46,327 nt of DNA from JBBIII01 sp037446575 (GTDB taxonomy: Bacteria; Bacteroidota; Ignavibacteria; UBA10030), in contig JBBIII010000012.1 of assembly GCA_037446575.1 (NCBI GenBank), positions 1 to 46,327 on the forward strand, read 5' to 3'. The position numbers and the translations under genes are program-made. Shown piece after piece: positions 17,132 through 25,781 of the stretch (positions are counted from its first letter, which is position 1; every line of letters starts with the position of its first letter). The notes under the pieces are model-generated. The model was not told the DNA's origin and made no database searches. It saw only the letters and a list, made by a program, of their open reading frames with translations.

Positions 17132-18244
17132 ATGAAATTTTTTTCACCACCAAATCAAATGACTTTTTTGAGAATACTTCTAACACCAGTATTTCTCATT
17201 TTTTTGTTTTCCTCTGATATTTTATTGAAACAATTATCACTTCTCGTTTTTACTCTTGCCTCTTTAACAGATTGGTACGATGGATGGCTTGCACGCCGCT
17301 GGGGTTATGTAACTCGGTGGGGAGCTTTTTTCGATCCTTTTGCCGATAAAGTTCTCACCTCCGCCGCATTTCTTGCTTATGCGTATTTAGAACTAATCCC
17401 AATGTGGATGGCGTGGACTATTGTGATTAGAGACGCCTTGATTACAATTTTACGATCCTATGCAGAATATAAAGGCAAACCAATCGATACATCTAAACTT
17501 GCGAAAACCAAAACTTTCACTCAATATGTGGCTATCTTCTATTTGCTAATACTTGTAATTGCACAAAACACTCCTTCAATAAATGATGAATTTTCAAGCG
17601 TCATCAGAATATTTTCAGATCAAGTTCTTATCTTTTCGATGATGACGATTATTACTACGATCACTATTTGGACAGCCATAATTTATACAATCGATAATCG
17701 TATAATTCTTCGTGAATTATTTTTGCACCTGTCAAAAACACCAAAACGAATTGAAAATTCTGTTGTAAATGAACCATCTTTTTTTGTCAAATTAATTGCA
17801 TCAGGATTTTTTACGGGGTATGCGCCTATCGCATCCGGAACAATAGGGAGTTTTATTGCCCTTGCTATTTATTTTTTTCTAAGTTATGAATCGCAAATTT
17901 TACTAATTGTTACTACTCTTATAGTATTTCTACTTGGTATAAAGACTGCGGGTGAGATGGAAAAAAGATACGGACACGACCCCGCCGAGGTAACAATCGA
18001 TGAAATCGTCGGTATGTGGGTTTCTTTATTTTTCCTTCCAAAAAGTATATTAATTGGTCTATTTGCTTTTTTCTTATTTAGATTTTTTGATATAGTTAAA
18101 CCGTACCCGGCAAGAATTTTTGATAATATGCGCGGTGGTTTCGGAATAATGATGGATGATGTTGTCGCAGGAATTTATACAAATATAATTATTCAAATTG
18201 CACTGTTTATACCATACATCAAAACATTCCTTTTAAAATTTTAA
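17132..18244 (+). CDS. Fused phosphatidylglycerophosphate synthase-phosphatase (PgsA-PgpA)
   Basis: This is a bifunctional inner-membrane protein for the last two steps of phosphatidylglycerol synthesis. Residues 1-190 are a CDP-alcohol phosphatidyltransferase with the full signature: D47, D50, G51, A54, R55, G64, D68 and D72. That fits PgsA, which joins CDP-diacylglycerol and glycerol-3-phosphate. Residues about 213-370 are a PgpA-type phosphatase, with GYAPIASGTIGS (229-240), DPAEVTIDEIVGM (283-295), FRFFDIVKPYPA (316-327) and DDVVAGI (342-348). The two are usually separate genes. The linker (about 191-212) is soluble and charged. Both active sites look intact. The cinA ATG follows the stop directly, beginning a long plus-strand operon. 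Confidence 0.88.
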   Translation: MKFFSPPNQMTFLRILLTPVFLIFLFSSDILLKQLSLLVFTLASLTDWYDGWLARRWGYVTRWGAFFDPFADKVLTSAAFLAYAYLELIPMWMAWTIVIRDALITILRSYAEYKGKPIDTSKLAKTKTFTQYVAIFYLLILVIAQNTPSINDEFSSVIRIFSDQVLIFSMMTIITTITIWTAIIYTIDNRIILRELFLHLSKTPKRIENSVVNEPSFFVKLIASGFFTGYAPIASGTIGSFIALAIYFFLSYESQILLIVTTLIVFLLGIKTAGEMEKRYGHDPAEVTIDEIVGMWVSLFFLPKSILIGLFAFFLFRFFDIVKPYPARIFDNMRGGFGIMMDDVVAGIYTNIIIQIALFIPYIKTFLLKF

Positions 18245-19498
18245 ATGGTAGCTGAAATTATCTCCATAGGCGACGAACTATTAATAGGTCAAGTTATAAA
18301 TTCTAACCAAGCTTATATAGCTGAAAAGTTAAATTCTGTCGGTATATATGCTAATAAAATGACAACTGTTGGCGATAATGAAAACGAAATTTTTGAAGTT
18401 TTTCAAAATGCTTTTGAGACTCACAATGTCGTTTCAGTAACCGGCGGACTTGGTCCTACGCACGACGATATTACTCGCGCTGTTGTCTGCAAGTTCTTTA
18501 ATACTGATTTAGTTTTAAACGAAGAAGCGCTCGAAAATGTGAGACGCATTTTTGAAAGACGCAAAGTATCTCCAACAAAAATAAATGAAGCACAAGCGCT
18601 TGTTCCGCGTTCATGCAAAGTAATTCAAAATCGGCTCGGCACCGCACCCGGATACTTTTTCGAGCAAAACGGCAAATATTTTATTGTCATGCCCGGTGTG
18701 CCTTATGAAATGAAAGCAATGATGGATGAGTATGTTATTCCATTCTTCAAAAAGATTTATACGGGATTAGTAATACGCCATCATACGCTTAAAACTACCG
18801 GAATACCTGAATCATTCCTTGCAGAAAAAATAGGAGATATAGATTTAATCATTCCAAAAGATTCAAGCACAACTTTAGCATTCCTGCCAAATCCGTTTGG
18901 TGTGCGTCTGCGTATCACAAGCAACGCAAAAACTGAAGAAGAAGCTGAAAATAAAATTAGAGAAATTGAGAATAAAATTAGAAATAAAATAGATAAGTAT
19001 ATTTACGCTGTTGGCGAGATTGAATTAGAAGAAGTTATTGGAAAATTATTGGCAGAAAGAAAACTCACAGTTTCTGTAGCTGAATCGTGCACGGGCGGCT
19101 TAATTGCAGACCGTATCACTAATGTGTCAGGAAGTTCTAACTACTTTGAGCGAGGAATAATTACTTACAGTAATAAATCAAAGATGGTTGAGCTTGGTGT
19201 TCCTTCTGAGATGATTAAACAACATGGCGCCGTAAGCAAACAAGTAGCCGAAGCTATGGCGTTCGGTATTCGCACTAAATCTAATACAGATATCGGTATT
19301 GCAACAACTGGCATTGCAGGACCAACAGGCGGCTCGGTTGATAAACCAGTGGGACTTGTATGGATCGGTTATTCTGATGGCGAAGATACATTTGCTATTC
19401 AATTCAATTTTGGCGGAGAACGCAGATTGATTAAAGAACGGGCTTCCCAAGCCGCCTTAGAATTAGTTAGAAGAAGATTATTAAAAATTACAGACTAA
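18245..19498 (+). CDS. cinA: CinA family protein (nicotinamide-nucleotide amidase)
   Basis: CinA is a two-domain protein. The N-terminal MoCF-like domain (IISIGDELLIGQVINSNQ, VTGGLGPTHDDITR) acts as an ADP-ribose/CoA-type pyrophosphatase in characterised homologues. The C-terminal domain (VAESCTGGLIADRITN, TGIAGPTGGS) is a nicotinamide-mononucleotide deamidase that recycles NMN. The length of 417 aa is normal. It starts immediately after the pgsA-pgpA stop and lies two genes before recA, an arrangement widespread in bacteria. Confidence 0.93.
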   Translation: MVAEIISIGDELLIGQVINSNQAYIAEKLNSVGIYANKMTTVGDNENEIFEVFQNAFETHNVVSVTGGLGPTHDDITRAVVCKFFNTDLVLNEEALENVRRIFERRKVSPTKINEAQALVPRSCKVIQNRLGTAPGYFFEQNGKYFIVMPGVPYEMKAMMDEYVIPFFKKIYTGLVIRHHTLKTTGIPESFLAEKIGDIDLIIPKDSSTTLAFLPNPFGVRLRITSNAKTEEEAENKIREIENKIRNKIDKYIYAVGEIELEEVIGKLLAERKLTVSVAESCTGGLIADRITNVSGSSNYFERGIITYSNKSKMVELGVPSEMIKQHGAVSKQVAEAMAFGIRTKSNTDIGIATTGIAGPTGGSVDKPVGLVWIGYSDGEDTFAIQFNFGGERRLIKERASQAALELVRRRLLKITD

Positions 19499-19502
19499 AA
19501 AA

Positions 19503-20066
19503 ATGGCTTCGCTACGTACATTTATCGCTCTTCCAACTGAAAGAAATGTTCAATTAACTATCACTGAAATTCAAACAAAGTTAAAAGAAACTCAAGCAGA
19601 AGTAAAATGGGATTCACCGGATAAATTTCATATTACATTGAAATTTTTGGGCAATATTGAAATGACAAAGATTGCATTATTGTCAGCGTCGCTCGCAAAA
19701 TCTATTAAACAATTTTCGACCTTTTCAATTCAATATAATTCTGTTGGAGCATTTCCTAATATTCATGCCCCTCGCGTAGTATGGATTGGCATCCAAGAGA
19801 ATAAAATAATCCAAGCATTGCAATTTGAGGTTGAAAATGCCTGCGCAAATTATGAATTTCCTAAGGAAGAACGTGGTTTTCATCCCCACATTACTTTAGG
19901 AAGAGTAAAAGGAAATCGTAATTTATCTCGCTTGACTGATGCAATAAAAACTATTACTTTTGAACCAATCGAATCGCATTGCTCAGAAGTATTATTAATG
20001 AAAAGCGACTTAAAACCAGGCGGTTCTGTTTATACAATTTTGAAATCATTCCAATTAAATAAATAA
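19503..20066 (+). CDS. thpR: RNA 2',3'-cyclic phosphodiesterase (ThpR/LigT)
   Basis: A 2H phosphoesterase of 187 aa with both catalytic HxTL motifs (HITLKFLGNIE near residue 44 and HPHITLGRVK near 129). Family members open 2',3'-cyclic phosphates on RNA and show some 2'-5' ligase activity in vitro. It lies 4 bases after cinA and 13 bases before recA, so it is part of the cinA-recA operon. Confidence 0.92.
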   Translation: MASLRTFIALPTERNVQLTITEIQTKLKETQAEVKWDSPDKFHITLKFLGNIEMTKIALLSASLAKSIKQFSTFSIQYNSVGAFPNIHAPRVVWIGIQENKIIQALQFEVENACANYEFPKEERGFHPHITLGRVKGNRNLSRLTDAIKTITFEPIESHCSEVLLMKSDLKPGGSVYTILKSFQLNK

Positions 20067-20079
20067 AGCGGAGACTTAC

Positions 20080-21156
20080 ATGGCCGAAACAAACAAAGAT
20101 TCAAAATTACAAGCGTTAAAGATTGCAATAGATCAAATTGAAAAACAGCATGGCAAGGGTTCTATTATGAAATTAAGTGAAGGACCAATTGCCAAAGTGG
20201 ATGTAATCCCTACCGGCTCAATTTCACTCGATGCCGCATTAGGCATCGGAGGCGTGCCGCGTGGGCGCGTAATTGAAATATTTGGACCAGAATCATCTGG
20301 CAAAACAACCATTTGCTTGCATATAATTTCTGAAGCACAAAAAACCGGCGGATTAGCTGCGTTTATTGATGCCGAGCATGCATTGGATATTGCTTACGCC
20401 AAAAAACTTGGTGTTGACGTGAATAACCTTCTTCTCTCTCAACCCGAATTTGGCGAGCAAGCTCTTGAAATAGTTGAAACCTTAGTGCGAAGCAATGCAA
20501 TAGATATAATTGTGATAGATTCTGTAGCCGCTTTAACGCCAAGGGCAGAAATTGAGGGTGAAATGGGCGACCCTTCAATGGGCGTTCAGGCGAGATTAAT
20601 GTCGCAAGCGCTCCGCAAACTAACATCGGCTATCAGCAAATCGAAAACAAGCGTTATGTTCACAAATCAACTAAGGCAAAAAATTGGAGTGATGTTCGGA
20701 AATCCGGAAACTACAACCGGCGGCAATGCGCTTAAATTTTATGCTTCAGTCCGGTTGGATGTTAGACGCATTGAGGCAATTAAGGATGGCAATAATGTCA
20801 TAGGAAATCGAACGCGTGTTAAAATAGTTAAAAATAAAGTAGCGCCTCCATTTAAAGAGGCTCAATTTGATATTTTATATAACGAAGGAATTTCAAAATT
20901 AGGAGATTTAGTAGATACGGCAGTAGAGCAAAACGTTATTGCTAAAAGTGGCTCTTGGTTTTCATATAAAGACGATCGTATTGGGCAAGGGCGCGATTCT
21001 GTAAAAACATTTTTACAAAATAATCCAAATATAGTTCAGGAAATTAACGCTGAACTGCGGAAAAACCTCGGACTTACGCCCGAAGAACAAAAACCGACAG
21101 TAAATCCAAAACCAGAATCGCCCACTGTTACTGGACCTAAAAAAAGCAAGGCATAA
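20080..21156 (+). CDS. recA: Recombinase RecA
   Basis: RecA is the DNA-dependent ATPase that forms strand-exchange filaments and triggers SOS self-cleavage. Walker A is GPESSGKTT (69-77), Walker B is IDIIVIDSVAALTP, and the MAW/loop regions (MGVQARLMSQALRKL, FTNQLRQKIGVMFG) are intact. It ends in a Pro/Lys-rich tail rather than the strongly acidic tail of E. coli RecA. A good GGAG site precedes the ATG. I found no inserted intein. recX follows after 6 bases. Confidence 0.98.
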   Translation: MAETNKDSKLQALKIAIDQIEKQHGKGSIMKLSEGPIAKVDVIPTGSISLDAALGIGGVPRGRVIEIFGPESSGKTTICLHIISEAQKTGGLAAFIDAEHALDIAYAKKLGVDVNNLLLSQPEFGEQALEIVETLVRSNAIDIIVIDSVAALTPRAEIEGEMGDPSMGVQARLMSQALRKLTSAISKSKTSVMFTNQLRQKIGVMFGNPETTTGGNALKFYASVRLDVRRIEAIKDGNNVIGNRTRVKIVKNKVAPPFKEAQFDILYNEGISKLGDLVDTAVEQNVIAKSGSWFSYKDDRIGQGRDSVKTFLQNNPNIVQEINAELRKNLGLTPEEQKPTVNPKPESPTVTGPKKSKA

Positions 21157-21162
21157 AGTTTC

Positions 21163-21789
21163 TTGATTGTAACTAAAATTCAAAAGAAGAAAGGTAAAAA
21201 ACCGCTCTATTGTGTGTTTATAGATGACAATGAATTATTGGAAATAAGCGGTTTCACCTTAGGTAAATTTGGATTGCGAAAAGGCGATGAAATTAGCGCA
21301 GAAGAAATTCGACTAATAAAAACTGCAGAAGAAGAAGCATCTGCCAAAAATATAGCAATTAATTATTTATCATATCGCATTCGAAGTTCAAAGGAAGTAT
21401 TGGACCATTTAATATCAAAAGGCATTGACCGTAATTGTGCAGAAAATATAGTTAGCGGTCTACAATCATCTATGATGATTAACGATTTAAAATTTGCAAA
21501 TGCTTTTGTAAAAGATAAACTGAAAAGAAAACCGATAGGAGTCGCATTACTCAGACAACAACTTTTAGCCAAAGGTATTTCAAGAAAAAACATTGATATT
21601 GTTTTCAACGAATTAATAACGACAAAGAATCAGGAAACTGCGGCGGCGTTAGCAATCAAACGCAAATTGTCATCCATAAAATATTTGAAGAGGGAACCTG
21701 AAAAGCGAAAAAAATATCTTATGGATTTTCTTCTTCGACGCGGATTTTCGCATGAAATTGTGATAAGAATAATTCGAAATATTTCATAA
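21163..21789 (+). CDS. recX: Regulatory protein RecX
   Basis: RecX binds the RecA filament groove and restrains its activity. At 208 aa it shows three-helix repeat units (LSYRIRSSKEVLDHLISKGI, ANAFVKDKLKRKPIGVALLR, KKYLMDFLLRRGFSHEIV). The start is a TTG at 21163, six bases after the recA stop, since no ATG occurs near it. Low-efficiency initiation would fit a protein needed at far lower levels than RecA. Confidence 0.88.
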   Translation: MIVTKIQKKKGKKPLYCVFIDDNELLEISGFTLGKFGLRKGDEISAEEIRLIKTAEEEASAKNIAINYLSYRIRSSKEVLDHLISKGIDRNCAENIVSGLQSSMMINDLKFANAFVKDKLKRKPIGVALLRQQLLAKGISRKNIDIVFNELITTKNQETAAALAIKRKLSSIKYLKREPEKRKKYLMDFLLRRGFSHEIVIRIIRNIS

Positions 21790-21805
21790 CAAAAATAATT
21801 TACTT

Positions 21806-22873
21806 ATGACACAACGACACTCGCAAATCATACTCAAAGCATCAAATAGACCGCTAATCAAGGTATTGGCAATTTTAGCAATAATAATAATTTCGTTTGG
21901 TATTGCTTCCTATTTTCCTGATTTAGTGCTTATGCTTATTCTATCGGCTTTAACAGCATTTGTTCTAAAACCGATTGTTACAATAATTGAATTTCAATTA
22001 GGAATACGTCGCAGTTTTTCTGTAGGAATTGTATTTCTACTAGTAGGCGGTATTTTAGCAATTATCAATATCTACTTTGTGCCGATGGCAGTTGAAAGAT
22101 TAAAAGATTTATACGAGGGGTTTAAAAATTTTCCTTTTGAACAAAAATTAAATGAAGCGGCAATTAGTTTAACTGCAAATATTCCTTTTCTTGATCCTGC
22201 CCTTGTTACTCAAAAAGTACACGATCTTGTTTCGGTAGGTTTATCATCTTTAAGTAATTTGTTGACTTCAATGGTCGGTTTTTTAGCTAACTTGATAATC
22301 ATTCCGTTTATAACATATTTCATACTTGCAGAAGGTGACACAGCGCTGAAGAAATTAATTGAACGAGTGCCAAATAAATATTTCGAAATGACATTGAACG
22401 TAATTAATAAAATTAAAAATGATCTTGTAGGTTATTTACGGGGATGGATTTTAGATTCGGTAATAGTCGGCGGACTAAATATTATTGGGTTTTATATAAT
22501 CGGCGTTCAATATGCGCTTCTGCTCGGTATAATCGCGGGTATATCTAATCTTATTCCATACATCGGACCATTTTTTGGAGTTATACCGGCTTTGCTTGTT
22601 TCTTTAATTCAATACGGAGATTTCCGGCAAGCATATCAAATATTGCTGATAACGTTGGTGATTGTTCAGTTGCTCGACAATATAATAATTCAACCGCTTT
22701 GCTTTTCTAAAACAGTTGATATGCACCCTGTTACAGTTATTTTAGTGCTGATAATTGGAAATTCATTAATGGGAGTTGCGGGAATGCTGCTTGCAATTCC
22801 AATTGCAACAATTTTAAAATCATCCGCAGTTGAAACTTATTGGGGATTAAAAAATTATCAAATTACCGCATAA
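21806..22873 (+). CDS. AI-2E family transporter (PerM/YdiK-type permease)
   Basis: This multi-pass inner-membrane protein of 355 aa has about 7-8 predicted helices: a pair at the N-terminus, a long amphipathic stretch (about 95-140), then helices from 150 onward. The family signature GIIAGISNLIPYIGPFFG is present, as is the C-terminal DMHPVTVILVLIIGN. Members include the AI-2 exporter TqsA and Na+/H+ antiporters, so the substrate cannot be read from sequence. Its end precedes the next gene by only a few bases. Confidence 0.85.
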   Translation: MTQRHSQIILKASNRPLIKVLAILAIIIISFGIASYFPDLVLMLILSALTAFVLKPIVTIIEFQLGIRRSFSVGIVFLLVGGILAIINIYFVPMAVERLKDLYEGFKNFPFEQKLNEAAISLTANIPFLDPALVTQKVHDLVSVGLSSLSNLLTSMVGFLANLIIIPFITYFILAEGDTALKKLIERVPNKYFEMTLNVINKIKNDLVGYLRGWILDSVIVGGLNIIGFYIIGVQYALLLGIIAGISNLIPYIGPFFGVIPALLVSLIQYGDFRQAYQILLITLVIVQLLDNIIIQPLCFSKTVDMHPVTVILVLIIGNSLMGVAGMLLAIPIATILKSSAVETYWGLKNYQITA

Positions 22874-22878
22874 AAAAA

Positions 22879-23547
22879 ATGGCACGAGTAATAATCGATA
22901 TAGAGACACTCGGTTTTCCTATCGATTCTTTTGATGTTGTTCAGCAAGAGTATTTATTAAAATTTGCAGAATCTGAAGAAGAAAAAATTGAAGCAATTCA
23001 GAAGCTAAGTCTCTACCCGACAACATCAAGAGTAATAGCAATTGGAATGCTTAATCCCGATACGAATCATGGAAAAATACTATTTCAATCCGATGAAAAA
23101 TTGAATTATAAATCTGAAGACGAGTTGATTCACTTCAAATCAGGGAATGAAAAAGAAATTTTAGAACAATTCTGGCACGATATCACACATTACCAACAAT
23201 TCATTACGTTTAACGGGCGCGGTTTCGATTGCCCATTCCTGATGCTACGCTCGGCTATTCTTCAAGTTAAACCGACGCGAAATTTAATGCCCTACCGTTA
23301 TGATGCCTCAATACATTGCGACCTACTAGAGCAACTGACATTTTACGGCGCTTTCAGAAAATTTAACTTAGATTTCTATTGCAAATCATTTGGAATTGAA
23401 AGCCCTAAAATACACGGCATAACCGGATTGGACATGAAGCAACTTACCGAAGAGAAAAGATTCAAAGAAATTGCAGAATACAATCTAGGTGATCTTAAAG
23501 CTACAGCCGAGCTTTTCAGGAGATGGGAAAAGTTTTTGAATGTGTGA
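22879..23547 (+). CDS. DEDD-type 3'-5' exonuclease, PolB-exonuclease-like
   Basis: A stand-alone RNase H-fold nuclease of 222 aa related to the exonuclease domain of family B DNA polymerases. Likely metal ligands are D7 and E9 in IIDIETLG, the Asp in TFNGRGFDCPFLMLR, and the last Asp in EYNLGDLKATAELF (DEDDy type). I chose the ATG at 22879, just after the upstream stop; the longer frame from 22840 only overlaps the transporter gene. Its position in the recA operon suggests DNA repair, which is inference. Confidence 0.78.
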   Translation: MARVIIDIETLGFPIDSFDVVQQEYLLKFAESEEEKIEAIQKLSLYPTTSRVIAIGMLNPDTNHGKILFQSDEKLNYKSEDELIHFKSGNEKEILEQFWHDITHYQQFITFNGRGFDCPFLMLRSAILQVKPTRNLMPYRYDASIHCDLLEQLTFYGAFRKFNLDFYCKSFGIESPKIHGITGLDMKQLTEEKRFKEIAEYNLGDLKATAELFRRWEKFLNV

Positions 23548-23561
23548 GTGAACTCTAATTA

Positions 23562-24116
23562 TTGGAATATTGCTTGAGAAAACTTACGCACGCAGAAATT
23601 TCAGAAAAGCGAACTCCTGAATCGCAAATCGCAAAGATCAACCGAACCCCGCTCGTTGTTATGGTTGATAATGTTCGCAGTCTATACAATGTCGGCTCGA
23701 TATTCCGCACATCCGACGGCGTTCTAATTGAAAAATTGATTCTGACCGGATACACTCCTCATCCGCCAAGAAAAGAAATTGAAAAAACAGCTCTTGGCTC
23801 CACTAAAAGCGTCCCGTGGGAATACGTCAAACATCCTTTATATGCGATTAATAGCTACAAAGATAAAGGATATAAGATTTGCTGTTTAGAATTGACGGAT
23901 AAAAGCAAGCCATACTATAAAATCCAGCCGACTGATTTTCCATTGTGTCTCATAATCGGGGCCGAAATTGCCGGCGTCTCAAAAGATGTTATCGAATTGT
24001 GCGACTTAGCAATTGAGATTCCGATGTTCGGAATTAAGCAATCTCTAAATGTAGCGGTTGCTTACGGGATAGCGGTTTTTGAATTATCAAGAATTTGGAG
24101 AAATGAATCATTGTGA
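23562..24116 (+). CDS. SpoU/TrmH-family RNA 2'-O-methyltransferase
   Basis: A SPOUT-class methyltransferase with the trefoil-knot motifs: motif 1 DNVRSLYNVGSIFRTSD, motif 2 LIIGAEIAGVSKDV, motif 3 IPMFGIKQSLNVAVAYG. At 184 aa it lacks an added substrate-binding domain, so the target (tRNA or rRNA 2'-O ribose) is not clear. No ATG occurs near the start; TTG at 23562 or 23574 are the candidates. It is the last gene of the plus-strand run and converges on the next gene with only 4 bases between. Confidence 0.85.
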   Translation: MEYCLRKLTHAEISEKRTPESQIAKINRTPLVVMVDNVRSLYNVGSIFRTSDGVLIEKLILTGYTPHPPRKEIEKTALGSTKSVPWEYVKHPLYAINSYKDKGYKICCLELTDKSKPYYKIQPTDFPLCLIIGAEIAGVSKDVIELCDLAIEIPMFGIKQSLNVAVAYGIAVFELSRIWRNESL

Positions 24117-24120
24117 TTAA

Positions 24121-25083
24121 TTACACCGCTTCTATTGTTGATGGCGGTTTTGTTGCAATATTATAAGTAACGCTAACTACGCCGGGCGTTTTTCTAATTA
24201 TTTCATTTGCAATCTTATCAAGTTGTTTCCAAGAAATGCGTGTAGGCGAAGCTGTCCGAGCATCAATACTTTCCCAGCATCGCACCTCAATTTGCTGTCC
24301 GAATTCTCTTTTACCATTGAGAATTCCTGTTACGCGATCTTCGTGTAAAATCGCCATGTATTGGAATGCTTTAGTATTTTTTAGCAAGCGTTCAACAACT
24401 GCGGTCGCTTTGCGTACGGTTTCTACACGCTCTTGCGTAGCTTCGCCTATAACTCGCGCCGCTAATGCTGGACCCGGAAAGGGAATTCTTTTGAAAATCG
24501 ATGCTGGAAGTCCGAGCGCTTTGCCAAGTTTTCTTACGCCATCTTTACGAAGTTGAATTAATGGCTCAATAATTTTATAACCAAAAGCTTTTTCTGGATC
24601 AATTCCTAACTGCGCAAAAACATTGTGTTGACGTTTAATGCCAGCTACGGTTTCATCAACATCCGTAAGTATTGTTCCTTGCAATAAATTTTTAGCGTCG
24701 CTTTCTCGAACAATCCGTCCAAAAACATTTTTATAAAAAGTTTGTGTAATAGCTTCGCGCTTAGCTTCTGGATCAGTAATACTTTTTAGAGAAGAAAAGA
24801 ATTCTTCTCTTGCATCAATTACCTCGATAGGAACGCCTAATTTTTTGAACATGCTAACAACTTGCTCTGCCTCTCCTTCTCTCATCAAACCGTTTTGTAC
24901 GAAAACTGTTCTAAGCCGCTTTCCCAAAGCCCGATGCCCTAACATTGTAACCGCAGATGAATCTACACCGCCAGAAAGCGCATTAATCGCAACACCATCT
25001 CCAACTAAGTTTTGTATTTCGTCTACCTTTTCATCGATAAACTTTTTTGTGTTAAGTATCGGCGCAGAAATCTCTTTTATCAT
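24121..25083 (-). CDS. Stand-alone GMP-synthase-type ATP pyrophosphatase (GuaA C-terminal part)
   Basis: Residues 1-320 match the ATP-PPase and dimerisation domains of GMP synthase. Evidence includes the PP-loop SGGVDSS (37-43), LLQGTILTDVDETVAG, IEPLIQLRKDGVRKLGKALG, FKRIPFPGPALAARVIGEAT and the C-terminal TKPPSTIEA. No class I glutamine amidotransferase domain is attached and none is nearby. In archaea the two subunits are separate genes; bacteria normally fuse them. The DVDETVAG and IPFPGPALAARV segments differ from the usual DVIES and PGPGLA. It could be the synthetase half of a two-subunit enzyme, an ammonia-dependent form, or a paralogue with another substrate. The open frame begins with a GTG inside the ribosome site; the ATG at 25083, 8 bases after GGAG, is the likely start. 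Confidence 0.8.
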   Translation of the reverse strand: MIKEISAPILNTKKFIDEKVDEIQNLVGDGVAINALSGGVDSSAVTMLGHRALGKRLRTVFVQNGLMREGEAEQVVSMFKKLGVPIEVIDAREEFFSSLKSITDPEAKREAITQTFYKNVFGRIVRESDAKNLLQGTILTDVDETVAGIKRQHNVFAQLGIDPEKAFGYKIIEPLIQLRKDGVRKLGKALGLPASIFKRIPFPGPALAARVIGEATQERVETVRKATAVVERLLKNTKAFQYMAILHEDRVTGILNGKREFGQQIEVRCWESIDARTASPTRISWKQLDKIANEIIRKTPGVVSVTYNIATKPPSTIEAV

Positions 25084-25091
25084 TGAATACA

Positions 25092-25095
25092 CTCC
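25092..25095 (-). promoter_or_regulatory. Ribosome binding site deciding the GuaA-like start
   Basis: AAAAGGAG ends 8 bases before the ATG at 25083 and overlaps the upstream GTG, which rules the GTG out as the main start. Confidence 0.65.
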
Positions 25096-25123
25096 TTTTG
25101 CTTTTTTGAATTTATATAACTTA

Positions 25124-25774
25124 CTAATATGCCTGAGTAAAGTAATCTTCTTTATTATGTGTATGGATTCTCACAACACCAGCCCGCACAAGTTGAATCA
25201 ACGAACGCGATGCTCTGCGATAAGAGATATTAATAAGTTTCGCATATTGCTTTACTGTAATACGTTCGTTTTTATCTAAATAATCGAATAATCTGCGTTC
25301 GGCATCTCCAATCGCAATTCGTAATGGTTGTGCATCCGGATTTTCGGCTTGTAATATGCGCACAACTTCTTTGCTTGCCTCTACGGTTTTATCATTTACC
25401 CGGATATAGACAAGTGTTCCGCTATTTTCCTCTTCGTCATCTACATTCAAATAATGTGGTTTAGAATTACTCTCTTCTATAGTAACAACAATTACATCGC
25501 GTTTTTTATATGGCACTGTATCGATAATCGGATCGAGAGGCGGATCGCAATAATAACTTGCGGCAGTATTAATCATTTCAATTTCTTCTTTTTCGCTATC
25601 AACCCCAATTATTGTTTTATCATCGTCAACACCAAATAGTAATATTCCACCCTTTGTATTTGCAAACGACATCATAGTCTTTGCAATTTTTATCGGCGTT
25701 GATACTTTGCGTTTAAACTCTAATTCAAATCCCTCTCCCTCCTCTATCAACAATTTTAAATCACTTAGCTTCAT
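25124..25774 (-). CDS. AlbA_2 (Schlafen-type) domain protein with C-terminal HTH
   Basis: The N-terminal 130 residues form an AlbA_2/divergent AAA-4 domain, with ELEFKRK, MSFANTKGGILLFGVDDDKT and IIGVD. The C-terminal part (about 155-205) looks like a winged helix (ERITVKQYAKLINISYRRAS). Such proteins are often annotated as transcriptional regulators, and related domains occur in nucleases. The length of 216 aa lacks the extra C-terminal domain of larger relatives. It sits in a rel-ruvX-mtgA operon, which gives no specific hint about its target. Confidence 0.75.
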   Translation of the reverse strand: MKLSDLKLLIEEGEGFELEFKRKVSTPIKIAKTMMSFANTKGGILLFGVDDDKTIIGVDSEKEEIEMINTAASYYCDPPLDPIIDTVPYKKRDVIVVTIEESNSKPHYLNVDDEEENSGTLVYIRVNDKTVEASKEVVRILQAENPDAQPLRIAIGDAERRLFDYLDKNERITVKQYAKLINISYRRASRSLIQLVRAGVVRIHTHNKEDYFTQAY

Positions 25775-25781
25775 ATTCTAA

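Noticed and set aside
22840..22878. Upstream start for the exonuclease overlapping the transporter gene
   Set aside because: The 13 extra residues come from the end of the transporter reading frame; the ATG at 22879 precedes the conserved IIDIETLG directly.
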